Below are positions 1 through 5,314 of a DNA stretch of 5,926 bases, piece after piece. The notes beneath the pieces are model-generated. The model was not told the DNA's origin and did not search any database. It worked only from the letters and a program-made list of their open reading frames with translations. Numbering within the stretch: the stretch's first letter is position 1; each line of letters starts with the position of its first letter. Position numbers and translations under genes: made by a program. This stretch comes from an uncultured Eubacterium sp. (GTDB lineage Bacteria > Bacillota > Clostridia > Oscillospirales > Acutalibacteraceae), in NCBI GenBank assembly GCA_902462495.1, contig CABQCC010000089.1, positions 1 through 5,926 on the forward strand, given 5' to 3'.

Positions 1-244
1 AGGCACAAAATTCTCCTTGTAGCTGTCGCCGCGACGGAGCCTGAGTTTCTTCTGCAATTTGACCGATTGTTGCACTGCCTTGAAATTTCAAAAACATAAT
101 TATTTTGTGCTGACCGGCAAACAGTCCTTCTTCGGCAACCGCTTTGTTAAAATTTGCCCTTTCCATTCTCGCCACCATACCGATTCTTGGGGCAATATGT
201 CCCTTTGGCGGAGGTGGTGGGCAACAGCATTTTTTCTTGTTCAA
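1..244 (-). CDS. MarR-family transcriptional regulator, N-terminal part (cut by window edge)
   Basis: Reading leftwards from a TTG at 244-242, 81 codons are open to the window edge with no stop. The start is chosen because GGAG (253-256) lies 8 bases upstream; no in-frame ATG exists until residues 23 and 27, and those lack a ribosome site. Residues 18-66 fit the N-terminal helix and the start of the winged-helix domain of MarR regulators: an ARMERANFN helix, then GLFAGQHKIIMFL (equivalent to the family's L-x-x-x-Q-x-x-I/L-x-x-L segment), then IGQIAEET entering the recognition helix. MarR proteins are dimeric DNA-binding repressors that release DNA on binding ligand or being oxidised. Odd points: residues 6-13 are three cysteines followed by five prolines, and the last ~14 visible residues (APSRRQLQGEFCA) do not look like a recognition helix. 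The reading frame shifted by one there gives SVAATATRRI, which fits better, so a frameshift or sequencing error near the edge is possible. Autoregulation is suggested by tandem palindromes over its start. Confidence 0.7.
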   Translation of the reverse strand, partial: MNKKKCCCPPPPPKGHIAPRIGMVARMERANFNKAVAEEGLFAGQHKIIMFLKFQGSATIGQIAEETQAPSRRQLQGEFCA

Positions 245-264
245 AATAACAACTCCGAAAATTA

Positions 265-293
265 TTTAGTCGGCTAATATTTAGTCGACTAAA
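265..293. promoter_or_regulatory. Tandem palindromic operators, probably bound by the MarR-type protein
   Basis: TTTAGTCGACTAAA at 280-293 is a perfect 14-base palindrome. TTTAGTCGGCTAAT at 265-278 is a second copy in the same register, 15 bases away, whose central TTAGTCGGCTAA has one departure from symmetry. They sit just downstream of the perfect promoter at 324-297 and cover the predicted start of transcription, the classic place for a repressor site. TTAG-N4-CTAA half-sites suit a dimeric MarR protein. The regulator is inferred from position. Confidence 0.7.
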
Positions 294-296
294 GGT

Positions 297-324
297 ATTA
301 TAGCACAAAAAATATTAATGTCAA
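297..324 (-). promoter_or_regulatory. Sigma-A promoter of the MarR-type gene
   Basis: On the minus strand, TTGACA (324-319) and TATAAT (302-297) are both perfect consensus hexamers, separated by 16 bases. The predicted transcription start is near 290, inside the downstream palindrome, giving a leader of about 46 bases before the TTG start. Confidence 0.8.
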
Positions 325-350
325 CATTTTATTTTTGTAGACCGCCACAC

Positions 351-379
351 TTGATATAGTACATATAATATGGTAAAAT
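351..379 (+). promoter_or_regulatory. Promoter of the rsmA operon (extended -10)
   Basis: TTGATA (351-356) is followed by a 17-base spacer and TAAAAT (374-379), with TGG immediately before the -10 giving an extended -10 element. The predicted start is near 386, upstream of the rsmA ribosome site. It diverges from the MarR-type promoter; the palindromic operators lie about 58 bases upstream of this -35, so direct repression of rsmA by the same protein is not obvious. Confidence 0.6.
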
Positions 380-395
380 ATACGGCGAAATTATT

Positions 396-402
396 GGGAG
401 GG
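396..402 (+). promoter_or_regulatory. Ribosome binding site deciding the rsmA start
   Basis: GGGAGGG lies 6 bases upstream of the ATG at 409 and has no counterpart before the in-frame ATG at 370, which settles the start choice. Confidence 0.85.
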
Positions 403-408
403 CAGACT

Positions 409-1269
409 ATGGATTACAATTTGTGCGATTACAACACGGTGAAAAAGATACTTTCAGTCCATGGCTTTAACTTTTCAAAGGCGTTGGGTCAGAATTTTAT
501 AATTGACGACAGCGTTTGTCCTACTATGGCAGAAATGCTCAAAGCTGATGAAAAAACAGGCGTTCTTGAGGTCGGACCGGGTGTCGGCGTCCTCACAAAA
601 GAGCTTTGCAAAAGGGCAGGCAAGGTTGTGTCTGTTGAGCTTGATGAGCGACTTTATCCTGTTTTGGAGCAGACTCTAGCCGATTATGATAATTTTGAAC
701 TTGTCAAGGGCGATGTTATGAAAATCGACCTAAAACAACTTATTGCGGAAAAATTTGCGGATTGTGACACGGTCAAAGTTTGTGCAAATCTGCCGTACTA
801 TATCACTTCTCCTGTTATTATGATGCTTTTGCAAAGCAGACTTCCTGTGTCGGAGATTGAAGTTATGGTCCAGCAGGAGGCGGCAGAGCGACTTTGTGCA
901 CCTATCGGTTCAAGAGAAGCCGGTGCGGTCAGCGTTGCGGTTAATTATTACGGCGAAAGCGAAATCCTGTTCAATGTCGGCAGAGAGTGCTTTATGCCAA
1001 GTCCGAAGGTTGATTCAAGCGTAATCAAGATTATAGTCAGAGATGAGCCTGAATTTGAGGTTAAAAACGAAAAGCAGTTTTTCTCACTTGTAAAAAGTGC
1101 CTTTGCACAGAGAAGAAAAACTCTTGTCAATTCGCTTTCAAATTCACTTGGCAAGTCAAAGGCAGATGTTACAAATGCACTTGCACAGCTCGGTCTTGCT
1201 TCAACCGTAAGGGCAGAAAATCTTAAAATGGAGGATTTGGTAAATTTAACCGATTTACTTTTTAATTAA
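409..1269 (+). CDS. rsmA: 16S rRNA (adenine-N6,N6) dimethyltransferase RsmA/KsgA
   Basis: This cytoplasmic SAM-dependent enzyme dimethylates two adjacent adenines (A1518 and A1519 in E. coli numbering) in the 3' terminal helix of 16S rRNA during late 30S assembly; loss of the activity gives kasugamycin resistance. The 286-residue product has the full family signature: LGQNF at 26-30, SAM-binding motif I EVGPGVG at 54-60, the acidic end of strand 2 (VELDE, 76-80), GDV at 101-103, the catalytic NLPYYI motif at 127-132, FMPSPKVDS at 195-203, and the C-terminal AFAQRRKTL (231-239) and RAENL (269-273) elements. Length is normal for the family. An in-frame ATG at 370 would add 13 residues, but it lies inside the promoter and ahead of the predicted transcript start, whereas GGGAGGG at 396-402 sits 6 bases before the ATG at 409. 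First gene of an apparent three-gene operon. Confidence 0.96.
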   Translation: MDYNLCDYNTVKKILSVHGFNFSKALGQNFIIDDSVCPTMAEMLKADEKTGVLEVGPGVGVLTKELCKRAGKVVSVELDERLYPVLEQTLADYDNFELVKGDVMKIDLKQLIAEKFADCDTVKVCANLPYYITSPVIMMLLQSRLPVSEIEVMVQQEAAERLCAPIGSREAGAVSVAVNYYGESEILFNVGRECFMPSPKVDSSVIKIIVRDEPEFEVKNEKQFFSLVKSAFAQRRKTLVNSLSNSLGKSKADVTNALAQLGLASTVRAENLKMEDLVNLTDLLFN

Positions 1270-1271
1270 TT

Positions 1272-2681
1272 ATGGCAAAAGAAAGAAAAAATAACACACT
1301 TGTTTTTAGCGATTATTCCGTGCCAAAAGCAGTCGGAACTCTGGCAATTCCGAGTATGCTCGGTATGCTTATAAATGTTATATACAATCTTGCAGACACC
1401 TTTTTTGTGGGTCAAACAGGCGATAAAAATCAGGTGGCCGCCGTTTCGGTTGCAATGCCTGTGTTCTTGTTTTTCCTTGCGGTAGGCAACCTTTTCGGTG
1501 TTGGCGGATGTGCGTATATCAGCCGTTCACTCGGTGAGGGCAAGAAAGAAAAAATCAAGTCGATTTCATCATTTTGTATTTATACGGGTATAATTGTTGC
1601 GGTTGTGCTGTCGGCGATTTTTATTGCTTTCAAGCGTCCGATTTTGTACCTTGTCGGTGCAAGTGATTTTACAATCGATTTTGCTTGCGATTATATGTTT
1701 TGGATTGCTCTCGGCGGTGTTTTCAGCGTAACAAGTATTGTTGCGTGCAACCTTGTAAGAGGTGAGGGCGCCGCAAAAGAGTCAATGATCGGTATGGTAA
1801 TCGGTCAGATTGTAAACATTGTACTCGACCCGATTTTTATTCTCGCTCCGGGCAACAAACTTTTCGGCATAACATTGCCTTTCGGCTTTGATATGGGCGT
1901 AAAGGGCGCAGCCATTGCAACCGTTATCGGCAATATGACTTCCGTGCTTTATTTTATTGTTTACTTTATGAGAGGCAAGTCGATTTTGTCGATGTCGCCA
2001 AAAAGATTTTCGGCAAAGGATGGCATTGTTAAGGGCGTTGTCAGCGTCGGTCTTCCTGCTTCGCTCAACAATTTGCTTATGTCGCTTTCTAATATCGTAG
2101 TAAATATCTTCCTTGCAAAGTACGGCGACAATGCTGTTGCCGCAATGGGCGTTGCAATGAAAGCCAATATGCTTGTTGTTATGCTTCAAATCGGTCTTGC
2201 ACAGGGTATTCAGCCGCTTGTAGGTTATTGCTACGGTGCAAAGAATTATCAAAGAATGAAAAAGAGTATTCGCTTCGGTATGATGTGCAATGTTCTTATC
2301 GGTGCAAGTGTAACGGTGTTCTATCTTGTGTGCAGACGACAGGTTATCGGTGTGTTCATTGATGACGAGGCTGTTATCGAATACGGCGTAAAGATGATTA
2401 CCGCACTTATGGCTCCTGGCACTTTCCTCGGTATAATGTTCATCATCAATTTTGCATTTCAGGGAATGGGCAAGGGCGCTCAGTCGCTTGTTCTTGCAGC
2501 AGGCAGACAGGGCTTGATTTTTTTGCCGATGATGTTTATTATGAATAAGGTGGCAGGTCTTGAGGGAATTATCTGGGCACAGCCTGTTGCAGATGCGTTT
2601 TGCATTGTTTTGGCTGTTGTTATGTTCCGTGCCACAATTAAAAAACTCGAAAAAGAAGCAAAACTCAACACCATGGATTAA
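1272..2681 (+). CDS. MATE-family multidrug efflux antiporter
   Basis: An integral inner-membrane transporter of the multidrug and toxic compound extrusion family, which exports cationic drugs or other organic compounds in exchange for Na+ or H+. The 469-residue product is typical in length and shows about twelve hydrophobic segments in two homologous halves. The first half opens with the family-like stretch AIPSMLGMLINVIYNLADTF (residues 25-44), containing an acidic residue at D42 in membrane segment 1, followed by VAAVSVAMPV (55-64) and SRSLGEGKK (84-92). The second half repeats the pattern (GLPASLNNLLMSLSNIVVN, then VAAMGVAMKA, then GIQPLVGYCYGAKN). The style is that of the MepA-like branch common in Firmicutes, but substrate and coupling ion cannot be read from sequence. 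The ATG lies 2 bases after the rsmA stop and has no recognisable Shine-Dalgarno sequence, so translation is probably coupled to rsmA termination. Confidence 0.93.
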   Translation: MAKERKNNTLVFSDYSVPKAVGTLAIPSMLGMLINVIYNLADTFFVGQTGDKNQVAAVSVAMPVFLFFLAVGNLFGVGGCAYISRSLGEGKKEKIKSISSFCIYTGIIVAVVLSAIFIAFKRPILYLVGASDFTIDFACDYMFWIALGGVFSVTSIVACNLVRGEGAAKESMIGMVIGQIVNIVLDPIFILAPGNKLFGITLPFGFDMGVKGAAIATVIGNMTSVLYFIVYFMRGKSILSMSPKRFSAKDGIVKGVVSVGLPASLNNLLMSLSNIVVNIFLAKYGDNAVAAMGVAMKANMLVVMLQIGLAQGIQPLVGYCYGAKNYQRMKKSIRFGMMCNVLIGASVTVFYLVCRRQVIGVFIDDEAVIEYGVKMITALMAPGTFLGIMFIINFAFQGMGKGAQSLVLAAGRQGLIFLPMMFIMNKVAGLEGIIWAQPVADAFCIVLAVVMFRATIKKLEKEAKLNTMD

Positions 2682-2696
2682 TGAAAGAGTGAGTGT

Positions 2697-3278
2697 ATGT
2701 TAATTAACAGTATTGATAAAAAAACGCTTGATGCGGTTTCGGCTCGATTTGGCAAGTTCTTTGTCAAGCAACCGCTGTTTATGTTCCTTTGCAGCGACAT
2801 AAACAAGCGACCGAAGTTTATCGAGGATTATATGAAATATCATATTCCTCGCTTTGCAAGTGAAGAAGTTGTCTTTGTTGATAAGATGGCAAATGCTATG
2901 GTAACTCTTGTTGACCCGCAGAATTTTGAATATAGGTTCAAGGGCTTGTCGGGTCAAAGAATGAAGAAATACAGCTTTTCATCAAAGATTTTTCTTCAAA
3001 GAGAAAACCTTGAGGGAATTTGCGATATTCTTTTGACTTATGCCAAACCGTCAAGAGTTATGACGGTTTACAGCGACCCTAACGGCGATTTTGAGGTTGT
3101 AAAAGAACTTATCGATGAAGCAGTCGAGTTCGCCCAAAAAGAGGATATAACGCTTGTGTACGACACATTCAGCAAAAGATATATCAACTATATGCTGTCC
3201 AAGGATTTTGTTGTTGCATACAGCAAACCGTTTATGGAAACTAAGTTTATGGAAACCGTAATGACATACAATATATAA
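2697..3278 (+). CDS. Diverged GNAT-superfamily (acyl-CoA N-acyltransferase fold) protein
   Basis: The 193-residue product resembles a GNAT-fold protein along its length. Residues 25-81 follow the GNAT N-terminal layout (PLFMFL, then SDINKRPKFIEDYMKYHI, then EVVFVDKMANAMVTLVDP: helices followed by the first antiparallel strands). Residues 119-178 resemble the core motif A/B region (SRVMTVYSDP strand, EVVKELIDEAVEFAQKEDI helix, ITLVYDTFSK strand, YINYMLSKDFVV helix-strand, equivalent to the usual N-x-x-x-Y-x-x-x-G-F end). The glycine-rich acetyl-CoA pyrophosphate loop (Q/R-x-x-G-x-G/A) that normally follows the core strand is absent; DPNGDFEV stands there instead. It may therefore have altered acyl-CoA binding or be non-catalytic. 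Last gene of the rsmA operon, 15 bases after the MATE stop, with only a weak ribosome site (AGAGTGAG, about 2688-2693) and followed by a hairpin. The family call is my own pattern match; function is unknown. Confidence 0.55.
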   Translation: MLINSIDKKTLDAVSARFGKFFVKQPLFMFLCSDINKRPKFIEDYMKYHIPRFASEEVVFVDKMANAMVTLVDPQNFEYRFKGLSGQRMKKYSFSSKIFLQRENLEGICDILLTYAKPSRVMTVYSDPNGDFEVVKELIDEAVEFAQKEDITLVYDTFSKRYINYMLSKDFVVAYSKPFMETKFMETVMTYNI

Positions 3279-3290
3279 CTGCAAAAATAC

Positions 3291-3324
3291 AAAGGCGAGG
3301 AATGAAGTATCGTTCCTCGTCTTT
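3291..3324 (+). terminator. Intrinsic terminator of the rsmA operon
   Basis: AAAGGCGAGGAA (3291-3302) pairs with TTCCTCGTCTTT (3313-3324) as a 12-bp stem with one G-U pair around a 10-base loop, 12 bases after the last stop. The U-run is short and interrupted (CTTTATTTAT). The A-rich left flank could also support some termination on the minus strand. Confidence 0.75.
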
Positions 3325-3356
3325 ATTTATGTCTTGTTTGATTTGCAGGCAACAAA

Positions 3357-3384
3357 AAAGGCTACGGATTTTTCCATAGCCTTT
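3357..3384 (-). terminator. Intrinsic terminator of the lipoprotein gene
   Basis: Read on the minus strand, AAAGGCTA pairs with TAGCCTTT (8 bp), with an additional inner GGA/TCC pairing after one mismatch, and is followed by a TTTTTT tract. It lies 28 bases beyond the lipoprotein stop codon, so this gene is probably transcribed alone. Together with the hairpin at 3291-3324 it separates two converging transcripts. Confidence 0.88.
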
Positions 3385-3411
3385 GGTTTGTATTAACTTA
3401 TAATCGGTTGA

Positions 3412-4395
3412 TTATAATCTTGTGATACCTCTTCTATCCTTGAGGTATTTATCAGATGCAGGATATTCGTTTGTGTAAGTGATCTTAACAGATGCACTCT
3501 TGTCCTTGATGATTGCGATGCAAGCGTGTGTTACGTCTACGTTAGCAATCATTGTGTAGTGAGCAGAAACGATTTCCTTTGTCTTTGTATCGATAGTTAC
3601 AGAACCTGTACCACCCTTGTACATAACCTTAACATTCTCGTTTGCGCCACCCTCTGTGAATGAAAGTGCGCCGATGCTTGATACAGCACCTGTGATGTCG
3701 CCGAGAACTTCAAAGAATGAACCCTGAGGACCTTCACCACGGAATGCAAGTTCTTCCTGCTTAGGCTGAATTGTCAATGTGATTGTGCCGTCGCCGTTGT
3801 CAACAACATTTGCGTCAAGAACGTACTCACCCTTGAATGCAGAAGTTCTGTAGTCATTGTCGTTCTTTCTTGTGTCGTCATCGAGGTTGTTGTCGAATTC
3901 AGGCTCTCTGCTTCCGCTTGGAACAAGGCTCCATGAGTTAGCGTCAAACATAGGACCAACGATGCTTGGAACAAGGCTGTTGATTGTGGTGTTCTTTTTG
4001 CCGTCGATCATAACATCACCAACCTGCAAATCTTCAGTACCGAGCAATTTGTAGAATGTCTTTGTGTTGCCGTCAGCATCCTTGTACTGAGCGGTAAGTG
4101 TCTTTGTGTAGTTGTAAGCTTCAACATAGTAGTTTGCAACATCTTCAAGGCTCTTGAATTCAACACCGCCGTATGTGCCTGCTTCAAATGGCTTGTCAAG
4201 AACAGATACATCTTCTTCAGCTGCTGCGTCTGCTTCACCGTCTTTGCCGGCATTCTTCCACTCGCCAGACTTTACTTCTTGAATTGCTGTGATTGTTCCG
4301 TTGGTTACATAGTTAAGCTTTGCACATCCTGCGAGAGAAGCTACAAGAGCAGCAACCAAAGCCAAACATGTAATACTTTTGATTAGTTTCTTCAT
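3412..4395 (-). CDS. Putative secreted lipoprotein of unknown function
   Basis: The 327-residue product starts with a lipoprotein signal peptide: basic MKKLIK, a hydrophobic core, then lipobox L21-A22-G23-C24, so C24 should be lipid-modified and the mature protein anchored outside the membrane. An Ala/Asp/Glu-rich linker (about residues 50-66) follows. The rest (about 70-320) alternates short strand-like segments with acidic loops, including a very Asp/Asn-rich loop at 166-182 and strand-like repeats such as DGTITLTIQ, GTGSVTIDTKTKEIVSAHY and ASVKITYTNEY. This suggests a beta-rich extracytoplasmic fold, but I do not recognise the family. One other cysteine (C292) occurs. The start is backed by AAAGGGGA about 10 bases upstream. 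Codon choice is strikingly biased (AAC, TAC, AAG, ATC, TTC, GGT, ACA preferred), unlike the neighbouring genes and typical of highly expressed genes. It has its own promoter and terminator. Confidence 0.85.
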   Translation of the reverse strand: MKKLIKSITCLALVAALVASLAGCAKLNYVTNGTITAIQEVKSGEWKNAGKDGEADAAAEEDVSVLDKPFEAGTYGGVEFKSLEDVANYYVEAYNYTKTLTAQYKDADGNTKTFYKLLGTEDLQVGDVMIDGKKNTTINSLVPSIVGPMFDANSWSLVPSGSREPEFDNNLDDDTRKNDNDYRTSAFKGEYVLDANVVDNGDGTITLTIQPKQEELAFRGEGPQGSFFEVLGDITGAVSSIGALSFTEGGANENVKVMYKGGTGSVTIDTKTKEIVSAHYTMIANVDVTHACIAIIKDKSASVKITYTNEYPASDKYLKDRRGITRL

Positions 4396-4454
4396 TTATG
4401 GGAATCCCCTTTCCTTAATCTGCTTCCGTCTTTACAGAAAACATTTACACCATA

Positions 4455-4483
4455 AATTTATTACAAATCGAGATAAAAGTCAA
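4455..4483 (-). promoter_or_regulatory. Promoter of the lipoprotein gene
   Basis: On the minus strand, TTGACT (4483-4478), a 17-base spacer and TAAATT (4460-4455) form a fair sigma-A promoter, with a predicted start near 4448 and a leader of about 50 bases. A/T tracts at 4494-4520 lie upstream of the -35, where an UP element for the RNA polymerase alpha subunit would be, consistent with strong expression. Confidence 0.6.
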
Positions 4484-4493
4484 TAGGTAAATG

Positions 4494-4543
4494 AAAATTA
4501 ATTCAAAATTAATTAAAATTCAGTCCTTTTTTTGTTAAAAATT
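4494..4543. repeat. Helically phased A/T tracts between divergent promoters (probable curved DNA)
   Basis: AAAATT at 4494-4499, 4505-4510 and 4515-4520, T7 at 4527-4533 and AAAAATT at 4537-4543 have centres spaced about 11, 10, 12 and 10 bases. AAAATTAATT is directly repeated at 4494-4503 and 4505-4514. A/T tracts in phase with the helix are the known signature of intrinsic bending; the functional role is inferred. Confidence 0.6.
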
Positions 4544-4558
4544 AATGATAAAATGATA

Positions 4559-4587
4559 TTGTACAATACCATTATATGTGTTATAAT
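4559..4587 (+). promoter_or_regulatory. Promoter of the zinc-ribbon/InlB-repeat gene (extended -10)
   Basis: TTGTAC (4559-4564), a 17-base spacer and a perfect TATAAT (4582-4587) preceded by TGT (extended -10). The predicted start is near 4594, giving a very short leader of about 19 bases that contains the ribosome site. This rules out initiation at the in-frame TTG at 4532. Confidence 0.75.
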
Positions 4588-4599
4588 TATCAAAAATGC

Positions 4600-4605
4600 G
4601 GAGGT
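4600..4605 (+). promoter_or_regulatory. Ribosome binding site deciding the 4613 start
   Basis: GGAGGT ends 7 bases before the ATG at 4613, which begins the Cys-rich MRCKNCG sequence. The open frame continues upstream to a TTG at 4532, but that stretch overlaps the promoter. Confidence 0.88.
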
Positions 4606-4612
4606 ATTCATT

Positions 4613-5314
4613 ATGAGATGTAAGAATTGCGGAAGCGAAAACGACGATAATTTATATATTTGCCAAAATTGCGGTTCTCCTCTTTATGATGAGGACGATA
4701 ACGATAATGATATAATCAACGATGACGATATGGGCAAAACAAGGGTTGCCCCTGTTGTTCAGTCAAACCAAAGACAGTCTGCTCCTCAGCAGAGAGGCAC
4801 TCAAGGCGCACCTGCAAAATCAGAGCAGAATAAGAAAAAAGAAAAAACTATCATAACAATTGTTGTGCTTGCAGTTGTTCTTGCAATCGCCGTCACGGCT
4901 CTTGTGGCTGTTCTTGTCAGCAAGTCAAAGATGAACAACAAAGTTGAGGATACATCAATTCCAATTGCTTCAACTTCCGAAGCACCGTCAACAACTGTTG
5001 CTCCTTCAACAACCGAACCGACAACCGAATCCACCACTCAATCGACAACTAAGCCGACAACAGTTGCTCCTGTTGAGTACACTGTAACCGTAAGCTGTTC
5101 GCAGGGTGGCGAGGTCGAAGGTGACGGCTCTTATGCAGAGGGCGAGAAGTGCACCGTTATTGCCAGAGCCGATGATGATTTTGAATTTGACGGTTGGTAC
5201 AAAAACGGCAAGAGAGTTTCATCAAACGAGGTGTACACTTTTGCTGTTAAGGATAACACGGAATTAGAGGCTGTGTTTACCGATATTACAGATGTTTCAG
5301 AGGATTACGAATAA
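4613..5314 (+). CDS. Zinc-ribbon, single-pass membrane protein with Thr-rich stalk and InlB B-repeat-like domain
   Basis: The 233-residue product is modular. Residues 3-20 are a zinc ribbon (C3-x2-C6 and C17-x2-C20) at the very N-terminus. Residues 26-39 are an Asp/Asn-rich acidic run, and 41-77 a Gln/Lys-rich polar linker. Residues 79-102 form one transmembrane helix, preceded by KKKEK, which together with the metal site favours a cytoplasmic N-terminus. Residues 120-153 are a Ser/Thr/Pro-rich stalk with TTE, TTQ and TTK repeats, probably outside the cell. Residues 155-223 resemble one divergent InlB B-repeat (Listeria-Bacteroides repeat type): YTVTVSCSQGGEV, GEKCTVIARADDDFEFDGWY and TELEAVF are its hallmarks. 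Within that repeat C162 and C180 could form a disulfide. Such repeats are usually surface adhesive or structural modules. The exact role is unknown; a sensor or envelope anchor is possible. Its stop overlaps the start of the next gene. Confidence 0.85.
   Translation: MRCKNCGSENDDNLYICQNCGSPLYDEDDNDNDIINDDDMGKTRVAPVVQSNQRQSAPQQRGTQGAPAKSEQNKKKEKTIITIVVLAVVLAIAVTALVAVLVSKSKMNNKVEDTSIPIASTSEAPSTTVAPSTTEPTTESTTQSTTKPTTVAPVEYTVTVSCSQGGEVEGDGSYAEGEKCTVIARADDDFEFDGWYKNGKRVSSNEVYTFAVKDNTELEAVFTDITDVSEDYE

Noticed and set aside
59..277. Plus-strand open frame of 72 codons
   Set aside because: It is opposite the MarR-type gene and its operators, has no ribosome site, and its product resembles nothing; the minus-strand reading is far better supported.
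370..408. Longer rsmA start adding 13 residues
   Set aside because: It overlaps the promoter -10 region and lies ahead of the predicted transcript start; the ATG at 409 has a strong ribosome site and begins at the usual family N-terminus.
1782..2252. 156-codon minus-strand frame inside the MATE gene
   Set aside because: It is antisense to a well-supported membrane transporter, and its His/Asn/Lys-rich product looks like the reverse reading of hydrophobic codons.
4396..4454. Riboswitch or structured leader ahead of the lipoprotein gene
   Set aside because: The leader is only about 50 bases, shows no strong hairpin or known aptamer pattern, and has no terminator-like element.
4532..4612. Upstream TTG start for the zinc-ribbon gene
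   Set aside because: The extra 27 codons run through a TTGTAC-N17-TATAAT promoter, and GGAGGT directly serves the ATG at 4613.
4801..5037. Minus-strand frame rich in Val/Ala/Thr within the zinc-ribbon gene
   Set aside because: It is the antisense image of the transmembrane and Thr-rich segments, with no ribosome site or promoter of its own.
5033..5072. Thr-codon repeats (ACA/ACC/ACT) as a tandem repeat or CRISPR-like array
   Set aside because: They are irregular codon-level repeats encoding a Ser/Thr/Pro stalk, without constant spacers.
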